Of a DNA stretch of 64,000 nt, positions 24,241 to 37,076 are shown in pieces (positions within the stretch are counted from its first letter, which is position 1; every line of letters starts with the position of its first letter). This stretch comes from Chamaea fasciata (Eukaryota; Chordata; Aves; Passeriformes; Sylviidae). The translations under genes and the position numbers were made by a program. The stretch lies in contig JARCOQ010000006.1 of the NCBI GenBank assembly GCA_029207755.1, positions 24,820,022 to 24,884,021 on the forward strand, given 5' to 3'. Under the pieces are notes generated by a model that saw only the letters and a list, made by a program, of their open reading frames with translations, did no database searches and was not told the origin of the DNA.

Positions 24241-26816
24241 AGATGGCTGATGAAATCAGAAAAAGAAAAGTTTTACACATGAGTAAAAATAACATTAACC
24301 TCACACATCATCATGGTTTCTGAGGTCACCCTTTATGAGTAATCTTGAAGCTGTGACTGTAGTGTAGTCACACAGTAACTAAGTGCTTGGTGGCAGTCAC
24401 TAAGGAAATAAATTATTAGGAATTAGGGAAAGAATGAAAAATCACTTTGGAAACAGAAACACTGAGACCTACTAACTACACAAAATAGCTCTGGGTATTT
24501 CTGTGTTCTTATATAAAGTGTTCTGGTAGTCAATTTACAAAAGTGACCTCAAAAAAGTGGTAACTATCCCATGCCATTACCCAAATACATCAAGGTAATT
24601 TGTCCTGTCTTCAGTGGATGCCTTTATTTTGCCCTCTGCCAAACAATAACTAAATCTCTGTATTTTTGCAGGAAAACTTCTTGCAGAGAAAAATCTGTAA
24701 AAGGAGTTTATGTTTGTATATTGAGAGCACTAATTTTTTTTGCCTTTTTTTTAATGCAGTTTTATTCAATTTATACACTCCAACCAATCCTGAAAATCAG
24801 GTCTGATAGTAGTCAGAAAAAACATTTCTTTTTTCACTAAGGTAAATAAAATCTTAGCACCTAAGTATTCCCAGCAGACTCTTGCACAAAATTTAATTAT
24901 AATCTAATGGAGGAGAAGCTTACCTACTACCTATATGGGTGGCTCCCTGCAGAGTCCAAAACTAACCATGACATATATTACCCTAACTTATGACTATATG
25001 CTTGCATCATTAGAAAAAAGAATCTGAAAGATTATGTGTCCTCCCAGTTCCAGCATCAGCCATACAAATAGTAATGGTGTTGTGAAACTCTTTAATTCTG
25101 TTGGTCGTGCTCCAAAGAAACAGATAGAGCCAAGAAGCTGACACCATTTCTGAGGTATCAGACAGCATGAGTTGGGACAGCCTTGGACTTTTTACTAACT
25201 TTTTAGTTCATTCATTGAGAGATTTTACCACAATCTGATTGTCCTTTAAAAAGTAGATTCCAGCTCTAAAATAAGTCTTAAAAATACCTTTTAGCAATTC
25301 AATTTCATTGATTAAAGCTGTCAAGAAAAGAAGGAAATGATAAGTAGGCAAAACACTTGTATCCTAAGCTACATGATAAATTCTGCTATGAACAAACATA
25401 CCATTCGTATCGCCTCCTACATTATTTAGCTAGTTTAACAAATGTAAATTAAGTACTTGAAGTCAGCAAAATTAACTGTAATAGATGAGGCTTACAAATG
25501 AGTAATTTTGTTCAGCTGCCATTTGCTCAATATTATAAAAGCGCTCTTAATTTGATTTACCACATCTGTAAAGTGACTTCATTCTATAGATTTGTCATCT
25601 GAATTTGCATTTTTTTTCTGCTTACAGGAGGGAAAAAAGAGCCAATTTCACATTGAAATTCTCATTTATTAGGCTGTTATATAAATGTCTTGTATAGTGC
25701 TTTGTGATGCAAGTATCAGCAACAGCAGTGAACAGGTTTCTGTGGTAATTAGGGATAAATGAATAGATCTGAGTAACAAACCTCTCAGGTTTTGTTTTGT
25801 TACTCCCTCTCCCTCCCCCAGTATACCCCTGGTTACTCTTCTGCTGTTGATTTTGAAAATGTAGACAGATACACGTGCTTATATGATTCATTAAGCAGAC
25901 TAGAAAAAAACGCTACCTTGTTTCAGTGATTTAGCACTCCTCTATTAGTTTGGATATAAACACTACATCCATTTAAAAATCATGTAATCATCCACATTAA
26001 TCTCTTCTGTTGCAGTAGTTCTGTTTCTTACCCAGTAAATGTAGAAGTAAATTTACTGGCTTCAATGAGGTTAATGGAGAACATTCTTAGCTCCACAATA
26101 TTCAATACTATTTTTGGCCAGAGAGCATCTTTTCCTCCATAAAAAATAGCTTAATTATAGTTAGATGTTATAAAGACAATATATATTTTTAAAAATTGCC
26201 TTTTTATACTATCCATGAAATTTGACCTTAATGCCTTGAAGGACAAAAGGTCTGTAAACATACTATTGAGGTTACTGACAGACTGTAATGGATCACAAGG
26301 TTTTTCAGAAATCTGTACTGTGTACTACTGTACTACTGTGTACTGCATATCTTAGGAGAGAAGAGCTTCAAAGCATATTCACACACAAATTCCCTAATTC
26401 ATCACAGTTATATTTTTTTTTCAGTTCCTTAAAATTCATAATGTTCTTATTAATTATTTTAACATGTAATGACTGAATTAGAAGAGGATTTTAACCGCTA
26501 TGTGTCACCTAACTTTTGTCACTGCAGTAAGGCAGCTGATGCATGACTCTGGAGGTATTTAGGACTTGTCTACATGGACAGCAAATCAATTACCATGTTT
26601 AAGAATTTTCTGAGTAGGTCTCACAATAACCTTGCCAATAAGCTATCCATCATTCCATGGAATGATTCACTGATCATATGGCAAGAGACAGGAGGAAGCA
26701 CGGCAATAAAATCAGTGGTTATTTCACTCTTTGTAGTAAAAGATGAATGAAAGATAGAACTGAGTCTTATCTCCAGTGTAAATATAAATATTCATATATG
26801 TTATAAGATCTAAGCT

Positions 26817-26850
26817 TTATTATTGTTGTTGTTGCTATTATTATTGTTAT
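26817..26850 (+). repeat. TTA/TTG trinucleotide tract
   Basis: A run of TTA and TTG units with one interruption (gctatt). A short imperfect microsatellite. Confidence 0.75.
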
Positions 26851-29398
26851 GTTTAATCTATGGATTTTTCCATTAATAATTTTTAGAGGGGCATCTGGTC
26901 TTTTCCTGTCCCAGGTATTGGGTTCCCTTAACTAATGGGCAGAAAATCTTCCCCCTCTCTCATTTAGTGGAGTCCCTCCATGTAAAGGCATTTTAACTCT
27001 GTTTGCCTTGCTCTTTCATACAAATCTGAAGAAAATTACCTTTAAACCCATGAGAAACTTGGTCACTTAGCATCATGTAGTAAAGTTCCTCCTGCTCCTG
27101 CCACTTTTTCTGTAGCAAGGAAGTAAAGTTGGAAGTTAATCTCAGTAAACTTCTCTGGGTGCTAACAACACAGTCACATGTTCTGGCATTATATAGTGGT
27201 TACACAGCTTTTAATTTCAGAGATTAGTCCCAACAAATTAAGAGAATATCTCTTAAAGACTGAATTTCACCTAAGTGCAAAAAGGCCACATTAAAGCTGA
27301 GCTATGAAACCCAGCTAAACATTTTAAGGTCTTTTTGTTCTAGTGTTCTGAAAACCTGCCACCCATAATTGAATACATGGAAATTTGTGTCACATTCAAT
27401 CTGAGATTGGCACATAAATAAAACCAAAACATATTTAACAAAATACTCTCGTAACCTCTATGAGGTTTTTCCATTTTTTGCTTGTACCAATTTGTTCTGA
27501 AAATATATACATAAATCCTTTCCATTTTTCCTAAAAAGTCTATGATAGGGCCATAATGCTAACTATAACTCTAGACCATGATAGGTGTCTGCTACTTATT
27601 TTCATCTGAGAAGTGGTCAGATAAAAAGGCATATACATAAATATATACAGTCATATTTCTGAATTAATTCATTTTTATGGAGGAAAAGCCAGGTTTAAAT
27701 ACCAACCACTCCACTTAAATTGTAGACAAAATATTATACAATTTTTCCTGGTTTTCTGCATTCTCTATACATTTAGATTCTGATCTATAGTCTTCACTTA
27801 CCACATTACTGAAAAAGGGAGGACATGGCTGTATTTGTTATCCTCCATTGTACATGGCTATAGACAGAAACAGAAGGAGGAAAATAGACAAAAGTTATGT
27901 ATAGCTACAAGGTTCTGTCACACCGAGCTTCATGTTCATTCACTGTCAAACAAATGCTTCAAAAAAGACCTACGGAAATGAGAAGATTTAGGTTTCCTTC
28001 ATTAATTATGCATTTTTTATGCAGTCAGTGTAATAAGTAGGAACAAAGTTTCCTAATGTTCCTTGAATATTTTTTGCACATGATGAATAAGACCCTTTTA
28101 AGTCTGGAAACAGTGATAATTATATTTTGTACACTCTGCACTGAATCTATAATTCTCATTAGACATACAAGCTCTTCCACAGTATTTCAGGTAATGAAGA
28201 ATAACCAGAGCCATGCTGCATTAAGACACTCATTTTTCCATGAAGCAATAAACCATACAACATTTATATTAGTGGCTCTCTGAAACTGCACACAATAGAC
28301 ATAATAGCAGTTACAGCCATCCATCTTGTGAACAACAGTGACGGGTGCTGCCCAGAGCTCTAAGTAACACAAACATCAAAAAACACTCAGTCTCTTTAAA
28401 ACTGGTCAGAAATCATACAATGGGACATATATTTGATCCTCAAATAATCAATCATTCATATGTATTTCTTCTACATGCTGAAGAAAGTTGTGACGAGAGC
28501 ATAAAGTATATTTGTTTTGAACCAGAAGTTTGATATAGCTGAACAGATAATAAAAAGTAGATGAAAAAGTCTAGCAATACCAGAATGTTTGCACAAGCTA
28601 AAATCTGATTAGGAATGGGAATGCTGACACCTATAGCAGTGAAATTAATAGATCTGGGATGATCTAGGACAAAATCATATGGTGGTTTTAGTTTGGGTTT
28701 TTTTTCCTTTTTAGAGCATTTTCATTTTGTTACTGAGACAAACATCCAAGTTTGTTTAAATACTTACTGAATGATATAATATTCTTCTTCTTTTTTATCT
28801 CCTAATCCTTAAGTTTTAATAAATTAACTAATTATGAAAATTAGATTCCTTACATCCAAATTTGTTTCCTAATGTGCAACTTTTAATTGCTGTGAAAGTT
28901 CATTGTGCTACAGTTTTTTCAAAGCAAGCCTTCCCTTCATGATTTGAAAGGTGGATCCTGTTCCAACTTGGGGAATGTAAAATATGTTTTACATCATACC
29001 TAATTGTCTTCAATACAGACATTCTTCCCTGTTTATGTCATTAGAGCTCTGTATGTTTATACGGTTTATTCACCAGCCTGAGCCATACTGTTCTGTGCAA
29101 TATATTGAAACTCACTTTTTGAAGAAGATAATATTCCCAAGGAAATTTTCTTTTAATAGCAAGTATTTAATAAAATATTTATAAAAGACCAAACTAATAC
29201 AGCCGTATCTTTCTAGATAAAATATGTAGGGTTACAAGCTTGCCCTGCCGTCATAGTTCAATGTTCATCAATTTTGCTTCAGTATTCTTTTGGGAATTTC
29301 ACAGAGAACAAAGCTTCAAATGGAAAACAAAGCCCTCAAGACTATATTGTACAGCACCCACCATTATGATTGATATCATAATATATGTGTACTTCCTC

Positions 29399-29410
29399 CC
29401 TCACGTGAGG
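29399..29410. promoter_or_regulatory. 12-bp palindrome centred on a CACGTG E-box
   Basis: cctcacgtgagg is its own reverse complement and contains the canonical CACGTG core bound by bHLH-ZIP factors such as USF, MYC/MAX or CLOCK. Function is unknown. No promoter is recognised nearby, so this may be chance. Confidence 0.3.
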
Positions 29411-30277
29411 TGGTTCAGGAGCAAATCCACTTGGACTTGCAATACCTTTTTTTTTTTTTCCTCTCAAAATTCAGCCCAATATTAAACGGGTGTTGTCCCC
29501 ACTGTGACTGATTCCCATTTAATATTTTTTATGCCTGGCAGGACTTTTGAGTGTGAATCAAAACTAAGGGAACTTTTCAACAACTTGGCAGTGATAAGAA
29601 GCCTGAAAATGAATACAAATGTGATGTGCCCACTTCATGCTGTCAGAGAGATATAAAGTGGTCTCAGCATAAATAAGAAACCCTACAGAGTTTGAGCATG
29701 TCAGAGGATAGTATCTCAGATGGCAGTAGTTAAGTATTTCTCTGCATATCAAAGCATTTATAAAGAGAGTATCATTATAATACAAAAATTGCAGCGTTTG
29801 AGTGAATGTCTGTGATGAACACAGGCTTAACTACCTACAGCGAGTCTGAAGGACTAATTTTTTTTTCTTTTAGCACCTGCTAGATAAAGAGAGAGAAAGT
29901 GAATATGTTTTGTAAGGGGTTTTGTCACACCAAACAATAAAAAAATAATAAAATAGTAGACAAAATACTGTATCCTTCATGATCTAAAGAACAAGATGTA
30001 TGTTAAACAGTTTTTATTACAAAAATCTATTAGTTTCTTACAAACTAGAACTTGACTATTTATAATGCACACAACAAATCTATCTTGGCAACATCAAAAT
30101 TCCTCAGAGACCTCATTTACAGAAAACTACTGTAACTTCCCAGTATGCTATTTATAATCATCTCAATCACTGGTTCATTATAATCTATTTGAATGATTCC
30201 ATTTAATTTTCAAATATTCTACTCTCATAAAACTCACACACTATAATAGAAATTGTGATGACACAGTATTGTCACAA

Positions 30278-31428
30278 ACTCACAGACCGGCTGAAGTTAG
30301 GAGACCTGAGGAGTCCATCTGGCCAAAACCCCTTGCTCAAACAGGACCACCTAGGTATGATTGCCAACATTCAGGTGGCTTTTGATGCTCCCCAAGGGCA
30401 GAGACTTCAGAACCCATTGGGCAGCTGTGCAAGTGCTCAGTCATGCTCAGAGTATAAAAAGTGCTTCTTGATGTTCAGTGGGAACATCCTGTGTATTTGT
30501 AATTGATGTCCATTACCTGTCGTCCTGTCACTGAGCAGCACTAGAAAGAGCTTAGTTCTGTACTCTTTGTATACTCCTATCTGGTTATCTATGTAAAATA
30601 CTAAGTTCCTCTCTGAGGCTTCTCTTCTCCAATCTAAACTGTTCCAGCTGTCTCAGTCTTTCCTCATAAGAAGGATGATCCAGAATTTTCAGCATTTTTC
30701 ACGGCCTTTTGTTGGATTCTTTCCAATATTTCCATGTCCTTCTTGTACTGGGGAGCCAAGAATTGAACACAGAACTCCAGGTGTGGCCTCATCAGTTCCC
30801 AGGAGAGGGGAAGGAAGGATCACCACTCTCAACCTGCTGACAACTCTTTTTTTTTTTAATGCAGCCCAAGATATCTTCCACCTTTTTTGTGGTAAGGGTA
30901 AATTGCTGGATGATGTGAAGACTGGTGTCCACCAGGACCTTCAGTATCTTTTCCGTGAAGCTGATTCCCAGCTGCATGGCCTCCAGAATTTATTGGTGTT
31001 TGATATTTTTTCCTACCAGCTGCAGGACTTCATACTTTTCAAAGGACAAGAGGTTCCTTTCAGCCCATTTCTCCCAGCCTGGGAGGGTCCTGCTGGATGG
31101 CAGCATGACTCTCTGGCTTATTATGCTTTAATTTCAGCTCTGTGTCATCAGCAGGCCCATGATGAAGACATTAAATAGGATTGAACCCAACACTGACCCC
31201 TGGATACACCAGTAGTCACTGGCCTGCAGGTAGTCTTTGTGCCAGCTCTCTCTGGACTCGGATATTCAGGTCATTTTCAATCACCTCACTCTCTCCTTAT
31301 CCAGCCCATAATTTAACAGCTTGTCTGTGAGCCACAGTGTCAGAGGCCTTCCTGAAGTCTGGGTAGTCAATATCCATTGCTCTCCCCTCATTTACCAGTT
31401 GAGCCATTTCATTGCTGGAGTTTATTGA
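30278..31428 (-). mobile_element. CR1 LINE, 3' 1.15 kb including the end of the reverse transcriptase region
   Basis: The inverted CR1 3' region is continuous. It starts at 'ccccttgctcaaacaggacc' and passes 'gtccttcttgtactggggag', 'aactccaggtgtggcctcat' and 'atgcagcccaagatatcttc'. Further landmarks are 'ggtgtccaccaggacc', 'tgtgtcatcagcaggccc', 'aggattgaacccaacactga', 'tccagcccataatttaacag' and 'ctgaagtctgggtagtcaat'. The left end (30278) is the element's 3' side and the right end is inside the reverse transcriptase. A T11 run at 30848-30858 has expanded inside it. Frames are broken. The plus-strand ORF at 30675-31178 (167 codons) is an antisense shadow. Confidence 0.92.
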
Positions 31429-33675
31429 ATTGCAACACTCCCATCATGGGAGTCATCCCTCAATACCTTTGTGATCCCAAAAAATACATAGCCCTGCAAC
31501 TGCACACAGGTCTTTAACTCGGTGTGTTTATTCCCCATACTGCCTCTATTAGGGTACAGGCACTTTAGAAAGGCACCTCAGCATGTTGAGTTCCTGGAGA
31601 GGGTCTTGGGGATTTCTGTATAATTGTTCCTTATAGGCACTTCCTTGCTTACATGCAAGCCTTAGGGGTGACTTGATTTGAAAAATATTAATGTTTTACA
31701 TTTCACAAGTTATGTGATCTCCATGCAGCTTCATATCACATTGTTTCATTCAAAATACCAAAACGTGCTTAATATTTTATCTACTTATATGTAATAACAA
31801 CAAATATTCTACAAAATTATTTTTATGACACTAACACAAACTATATATCCTTTTCTAAATATAAAGCATTATAATTTTACTAATTTTAAAATCTATTTGC
31901 TCTTTTAAATGCTCTTGAATCAGTCATAAATACTATGAAAGTTACCCAAGCTTCTCCAGACATTCTCATGGATTTCTAAACCCCCTTTTGTTTATAATAC
32001 CAGTGTGAAGAAATATTGCCACAAGATAATTAAAAGTTTGTGTGTAATTTTTAGATACCACCAACTTAGGAAGCATTGAGCTAGATCATTGCTAAATCAA
32101 AGCAGATCCCCAAAGCTGCTGCTGAACCATAGATGAAGGATAAACATTTTCCTACCATCATTTTTCTTTGGGAAACATGCAGGTATCTCCATGCTTAGTG
32201 AGAAATTAACAGTATTAATGTCTTTGAAGTCTCTGTGCCATATTAGGCTGTGTGAGTTGGCAGATATTCTGACGCAGACAAGAGGAGACCTCTTTAGCAA
32301 ACATGTCAGATTTTCACTGCTTTCAGCCTTTGGATGTTCCAGCACAGCTTTGCCAAACATTTCTGCTGTTTCTGTAGAGTTCCTTGCTACAATAGAGCAC
32401 AAAGTTACTCTCACAGAAACTGCTGGATAGCAGCCCAAGGTGATGACATCCTTAGGAGAGCATGAATGTGTACGAAGGTTGGTAAGTGCTCCCAGAGGCT
32501 GCTTGCAGCTCCATTGCATAAATACGCTGCTAGTATAATCTAGAGATTATTCACGAGAGAAATATCTTCATTACAGATAGTTTTCCCCACACTGCAATTC
32601 AGTATATTGGAACAAAATATTTACAGCTGAACACTCAGTATTACATGATTGATGTCCACTTTAAACACTCTTGGCCGCCATCACGCATGTCTTTACCTCA
32701 TTCTGTAGTTAGTTTTTCTTTAAGTTAATAATTCTCAATGAAAGTAGGCCCACCTTATCCTCCACATAATTTTTTAAAACTTAACCCCCCCATCATATTT
32801 GATCTCTCTCCAGTAATCCTTCCCCCTCATGCAGTTACCTCAGGCTGACAACAGCTGATCTAAAGGCAACATTAAGAATATCTCATTACCGGAAGCCATT
32901 CTATCAGAAGGAGCTAGTTCTGTATTCAGAAAGAGGATTGAGACACGACTGCTAAGCTATATCTTGTGAAATCTCCCATGAAGAATAATATAACTTGTGG
33001 TATTTTTTTCTCCAAGTCCAAAGATGCTCACCAGATCTTAGGAGGGATTTTGTGGTGCTCATGCCATTTGAATCCTACCCACTCCTTCAAGAATAACTGC
33101 ATTCTTGTAAGCTTGAAAGCTCCAGTGACTTAATCAAAATCCTGCTCACCATTATTATATATTTACATTCCTCAAATCAGAGCACTTAAACCAAAGTTAA
33201 AAAAATCAGACCAACACTGGCATATTCTGCTTGAATTCCAGTTAAAAGTTGAGTTGTTTCTCATTTCTAAAATAAATGTACTGATGAAAAATAGATATCT
33301 TCTAAACTCTGCTGGAAATTTCTGAGATATAATACTACCTAAAAAAAGCTTGTAGACACCAGACTTTGTTTTCTAAATCATTATTTTATTATGTTCCTAA
33401 TTTCTCACAAGCTTCTGTCTCAGGGAAGGAAGCTGCTCTGCAGTATTCATGTCTCCGTTGTTTACTTCAAACTATTCTTCACTGCATAGAAGAATCACAT
33501 AGAACTCTTTTTAAATAATTACCTCACATAAAATCACCAATGCTTCCAGTCCTGTATTGCACTGGAAGCCATTCAAACTACACAAAGCATCTGAACAACT
33601 CTCAAATGGGAAGGTTCAAACATATCACAGTTTTCTGGAAAAAAAAAAGAAAAATGGAAGATTCTTGTCACTAAC
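31429..33675. other. Noncoding stretch beside CR1, with unexplained GC-richer block
   Basis: 31430-31690 is GC-richer than its surroundings and not obviously CR1; it contains a 7-bp stem at 31437-31453 and may be another, unrecognised repeat. 32097-32519 has overlapping open frames on both strands (140 codons minus, 79 codons plus), without recognisable domains. The rest is AT-rich and featureless. Confidence 0.5.
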
Positions 33676-33708
33676 TTTTTTTTTTCCTATTTTTTTTTTC
33701 TTTTCTAG

Positions 33709-33748
<40 letters not shown>
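33676..33748 (+). repeat. Pyrimidine tract ending in a 38-base T run
   Basis: T-rich sequence with a few C and A breaks from 33676, then T38 at 33711-33748. It might be the inverted poly-A tail of a retrocopy, but no gene-like or SINE-like sequence is recognised to the left of it on the minus strand. Run length is likely unstable and error-prone in sequencing. Confidence 0.85.
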
Positions 33749-33750
<2 letters not shown>

Positions 33751-36700
33751 AAAACATTGTTAAGCATTGGGCAATTGCAATAAAATTAGGTAAGGTGCCC
33801 AAGCATAATCTTAATATGGAGAAGCATAGCTGTTCAATTTACAACAAACAATAGATTTTAAAGGAATCATTCATATGCACCCCAACATTTTAATTTAAGA
33901 AGGATTGGATCAAACTTTCCTGCTTGATAGGACTGAAAATGTGCTACTGTTTGTTGAAACAGTAGTGGAGTATTTAAATATAAATCTATCTTCTAATTAG
34001 AAAGATTTGATGAAAATTAGATTAAGAAATATAGATCAATAATTAGGCTTCCACTTCGAGACTATGCTGAGATATACCTAAACTATCTTTGTCTTTCTAA
34101 CACTGTTCTAGTCGTTGAAATTTGTCTAGTTTTCACCCTTAAATAGTACAGTGTGCTACACAGACATGCAGTGTTAACAGTCCTCGCTCAGTCAGAAAAA
34201 AACAAACACCCCATGAATTCCAGTTACAATTCCTGCTAGAGAGACCCTGGTATTTCCACAAGCCCAGGAAGAGCAATACCCTCATTACTTCCCATAGTGT
34301 CCCTCTTACTGCTCCAACTTCACTTCCCCTGTCTGGTTGCCTCCTATCAGCTCCTCAGCAGGCTGTGGGAAACACAAACTCCTGCAGAGATTACAGTTTC
34401 AGTTCAAGGTTTCTGAAGGAGGTCATGCAGTCTGCAAAATTTCCACAGTTAGGCTGAACAGCCAGCATGCTTTCTTCTACCCTCAGAGTATTAGCTACAC
34501 ATACAACCCTATGCATAACAGAAAGGTGAATTTCCAGATGTCTTCACTAGTGTTACCATTTATACCAGCAGTGGATGTTTGGAAAACAAAAACCTAAGAC
34601 ATTTAGGTTAGAAAACCATCTTATATAAAGAAAATTCCTTTACTGACTGATAAACAAGTTAAGACATACCATATGTGAGTACAAAAAGTGAGCATGAATA
34701 TTTTAAGCTGTCAGAAATTTTAGTACAGATACACTGTGTTGTCTGTGTATTTTTAACAGAAAAAGAATGCTGATTGTTCTGAAACAGATACAGATTTTTC
34801 TGACAATGCTCAAGACTTTTTATAGTTTTATTTAAAATAATCATTCTAGTTTGTTCTCTTAGTGTGTGCAGCTGCATTGTACAGCTGTTTCATGATGCCT
34901 TGAGAAATTATCGATCTTACCTCTGAACAGCAAAATCTGTCATAAGTGAATTTGATTCCCTTACCAAGAATGCATCACTTGAAATAATTCATCATTAGCG
35001 AGGAAACAAATTTCTCATGATACGTGACTGCCAAAGGGAAGAAATACTGCCAGATTTTGTTGAACATATTCATATCTCTGTGGTGGATTTTACAAGATCA
35101 AAGAAGCAACAGCAAACATCAAACACAGTTGTTTACAAAATGTTACAGGCACAAGAAAGGTATGGCATATGTGTTAGTCCTTCAGAAGCTTGTTATGAGT
35201 TAGCTAGTTCCATACTGTGTTGCATGGAAGAGGTTTTTCAGATTGTTAAAAAATAAGAAAAGAACCAATTGATCTTCAGACCCCATGGTTCTGTGCATGT
35301 GATTTTGGAGACTGATTTTTTTTCCCCTAGTAACTTCTTACTCTTAATTTTTAGCAATATTTTAAACAAGCTTATTTAAATGGCCCATAGAATTAAGTGA
35401 ATCATTTCCATTCAGAGTGATTTTATCCAGGCTGATTCATCTTAAGGTTTTATATAGTCTATTAAAAACAAACAACCAAAAGGAAAGGGAAAAAAAAGGA
35501 AGTTGCTATTAAGAATGAAAAAACAAAGATCTAATCACAACAATAATTAACATCTTCAAGGGGTCACAAACCCTCTTCACTCATTAAACCTAGTTAGGGA
35601 AGGATATGATCATGCATGCTTCCATTTCCAAACTGTTGTTTAGGAAAGACAGACTGAGGTCTCTGAAGTGGAAAGATAGAGAAAGCACAGTAGTGACTGC
35701 AATGGCCTCATAGAAGTGTGCAGGTACACACAAAAACAACGAACCTTGCTTGCTAGAGAAATAGTCCTAGAAGTTGCTCCTTTGGTATATTCCCTCCCTG
35801 GATTTAGAAGGCAGAATGGTTACATAAACAAACAAGCAATCTAAGAACTAAACCAAACAAAAAAAAAACCTGTCAGCACTAACAGAGGACACAAAATGCA
35901 ACACTGCAGAGAGAGGTATTTAGTGAAAAAAATACAAAATGCTTCATTTTACTCTACTGGGAGAAGAGGAGAAAGATTCTAAAGCAAATATTGAAATGTA
36001 CTGAAGAGAATATGATAGAAAAAGACATCACTAATCCTAAGAAATTTTAGATGCAATGTACCAGTTTGTTAGTTATTATCATAATGTAACAACAAAAGCG
36101 ACAAAATAACCTTGTCAACCTTGTCATTTCAATTTTTTATGCATTGGGTTTCTTTTCCTGGATATGTCAGTGAATTCTTCTCCCCATAACATATTGCCAT
36201 AGGCTAAAAGCACATAAAAGAGGTCTGTCAAAGACATGTCACATGTAATAACATTATATCATAAATAACACTGTCCTTGGTTGCTTCTGGAGGTTTACAT
36301 TTCAAAGGTATTGCTGCACCTGAAATACTCCATCTCAGAGTTAGCTGGAAATACATGGTGTTTGTTCCCACCTTTAGTCCTTTAGTGAAAAACTGTGTAT
36401 AGAAAATGACCTTCAAAAGGTCTGGATAACATCCAAATTCTGCTGGAAAGAAGGTAAAGGGCTTTTCTGGCCATCCCTGTTCGCTCAGGGATTTGTTCTT
36501 GATCTCTAGGTTTTAGGGGGGCTGCTGCTCTTTAGCAATGCAAGCAGTCAGTTTTGAGACCAGCCCACTGTTGAAGCTGGGAGGATGATAAGCAGCTGAA
36601 ATACATCCCAAAACATCTTTTGGAAGTGATGAGGACTTCCAGCAGTTTGGGTGGCATTACCTCTATCTCAGTGCAACTAGTTGGTCTTTTCTATACTCCC

Positions 36701-37076
36701 TTACAATTGCCTTTCTTCAGGTTTATTGCACATCTGACCATCTTACCTCCTTCTCCTCTGCTCTCTTAGACCCTTCTGTTTATTCTGTGTTACAAAATCT
36801 CACCAAAATAAGGCTGGTCTTTGCTGAAGAGCCATCTGCATTCTGCTTTTGAGTCAAGCACCATTTTTAACTTCACTATTTCTATTCAGCTCTAAATGTT
36901 AGAAGACAGCTAATACTGTATGGTTTTAAAGCATCACACACACAAAAATATACATCTTGCTTGAATAGTAATTTCAGCATGTCATACATGTATGCCTGCA
37001 TTATTAGTGGAGTAAGGAGCATTTTCAACTTTATTAAAATTTTAATTTTAAAATTTAAATAATGTAATGATGAAGA
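33749..37076. other. AT-rich noncoding stretch
   Basis: No gene I can support. A plus-strand frame at 35017-35256 (79 codons) has fairly balanced composition but no known domain. 34860-35040 contains two CAGCTG words and a CATCATTAG word and may be conserved. 36430-36830 is somewhat GC-richer and unidentified. AT-only sequence lies at 37030-37065, just before the CR1 copy. Confidence 0.5.

Larger units (their letters stand above)
24241..30277. other. AT-rich noncoding stretch, 6 kb
   Basis: No supported gene; the longest frames are 89 codons (24571-24840 plus, 25622-25891 minus) without domains. It contains a TTG/TTA trinucleotide tract at 26817-26850, a chain of gtactact-like words at 26313-26345, and T13 at 29447-29459. 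The patch at about 25440-25640 has homeodomain and E-box-like words and a splice-acceptor-like pyrimidine tract ending at 25627, but no open exon follows. Confidence 0.5.

Noticed and set aside
25540..25630. MIR-like 'catctgtaaagtga' word and a strong acceptor-like tract ending at 25627
   Set aside because: Only about 14 bp resemble MIR, and no open exon follows the acceptor-like site.
30675..31178. 167-codon plus-strand ORF
   Set aside because: Lies wholly inside an inverted CR1 copy, antisense to the element.
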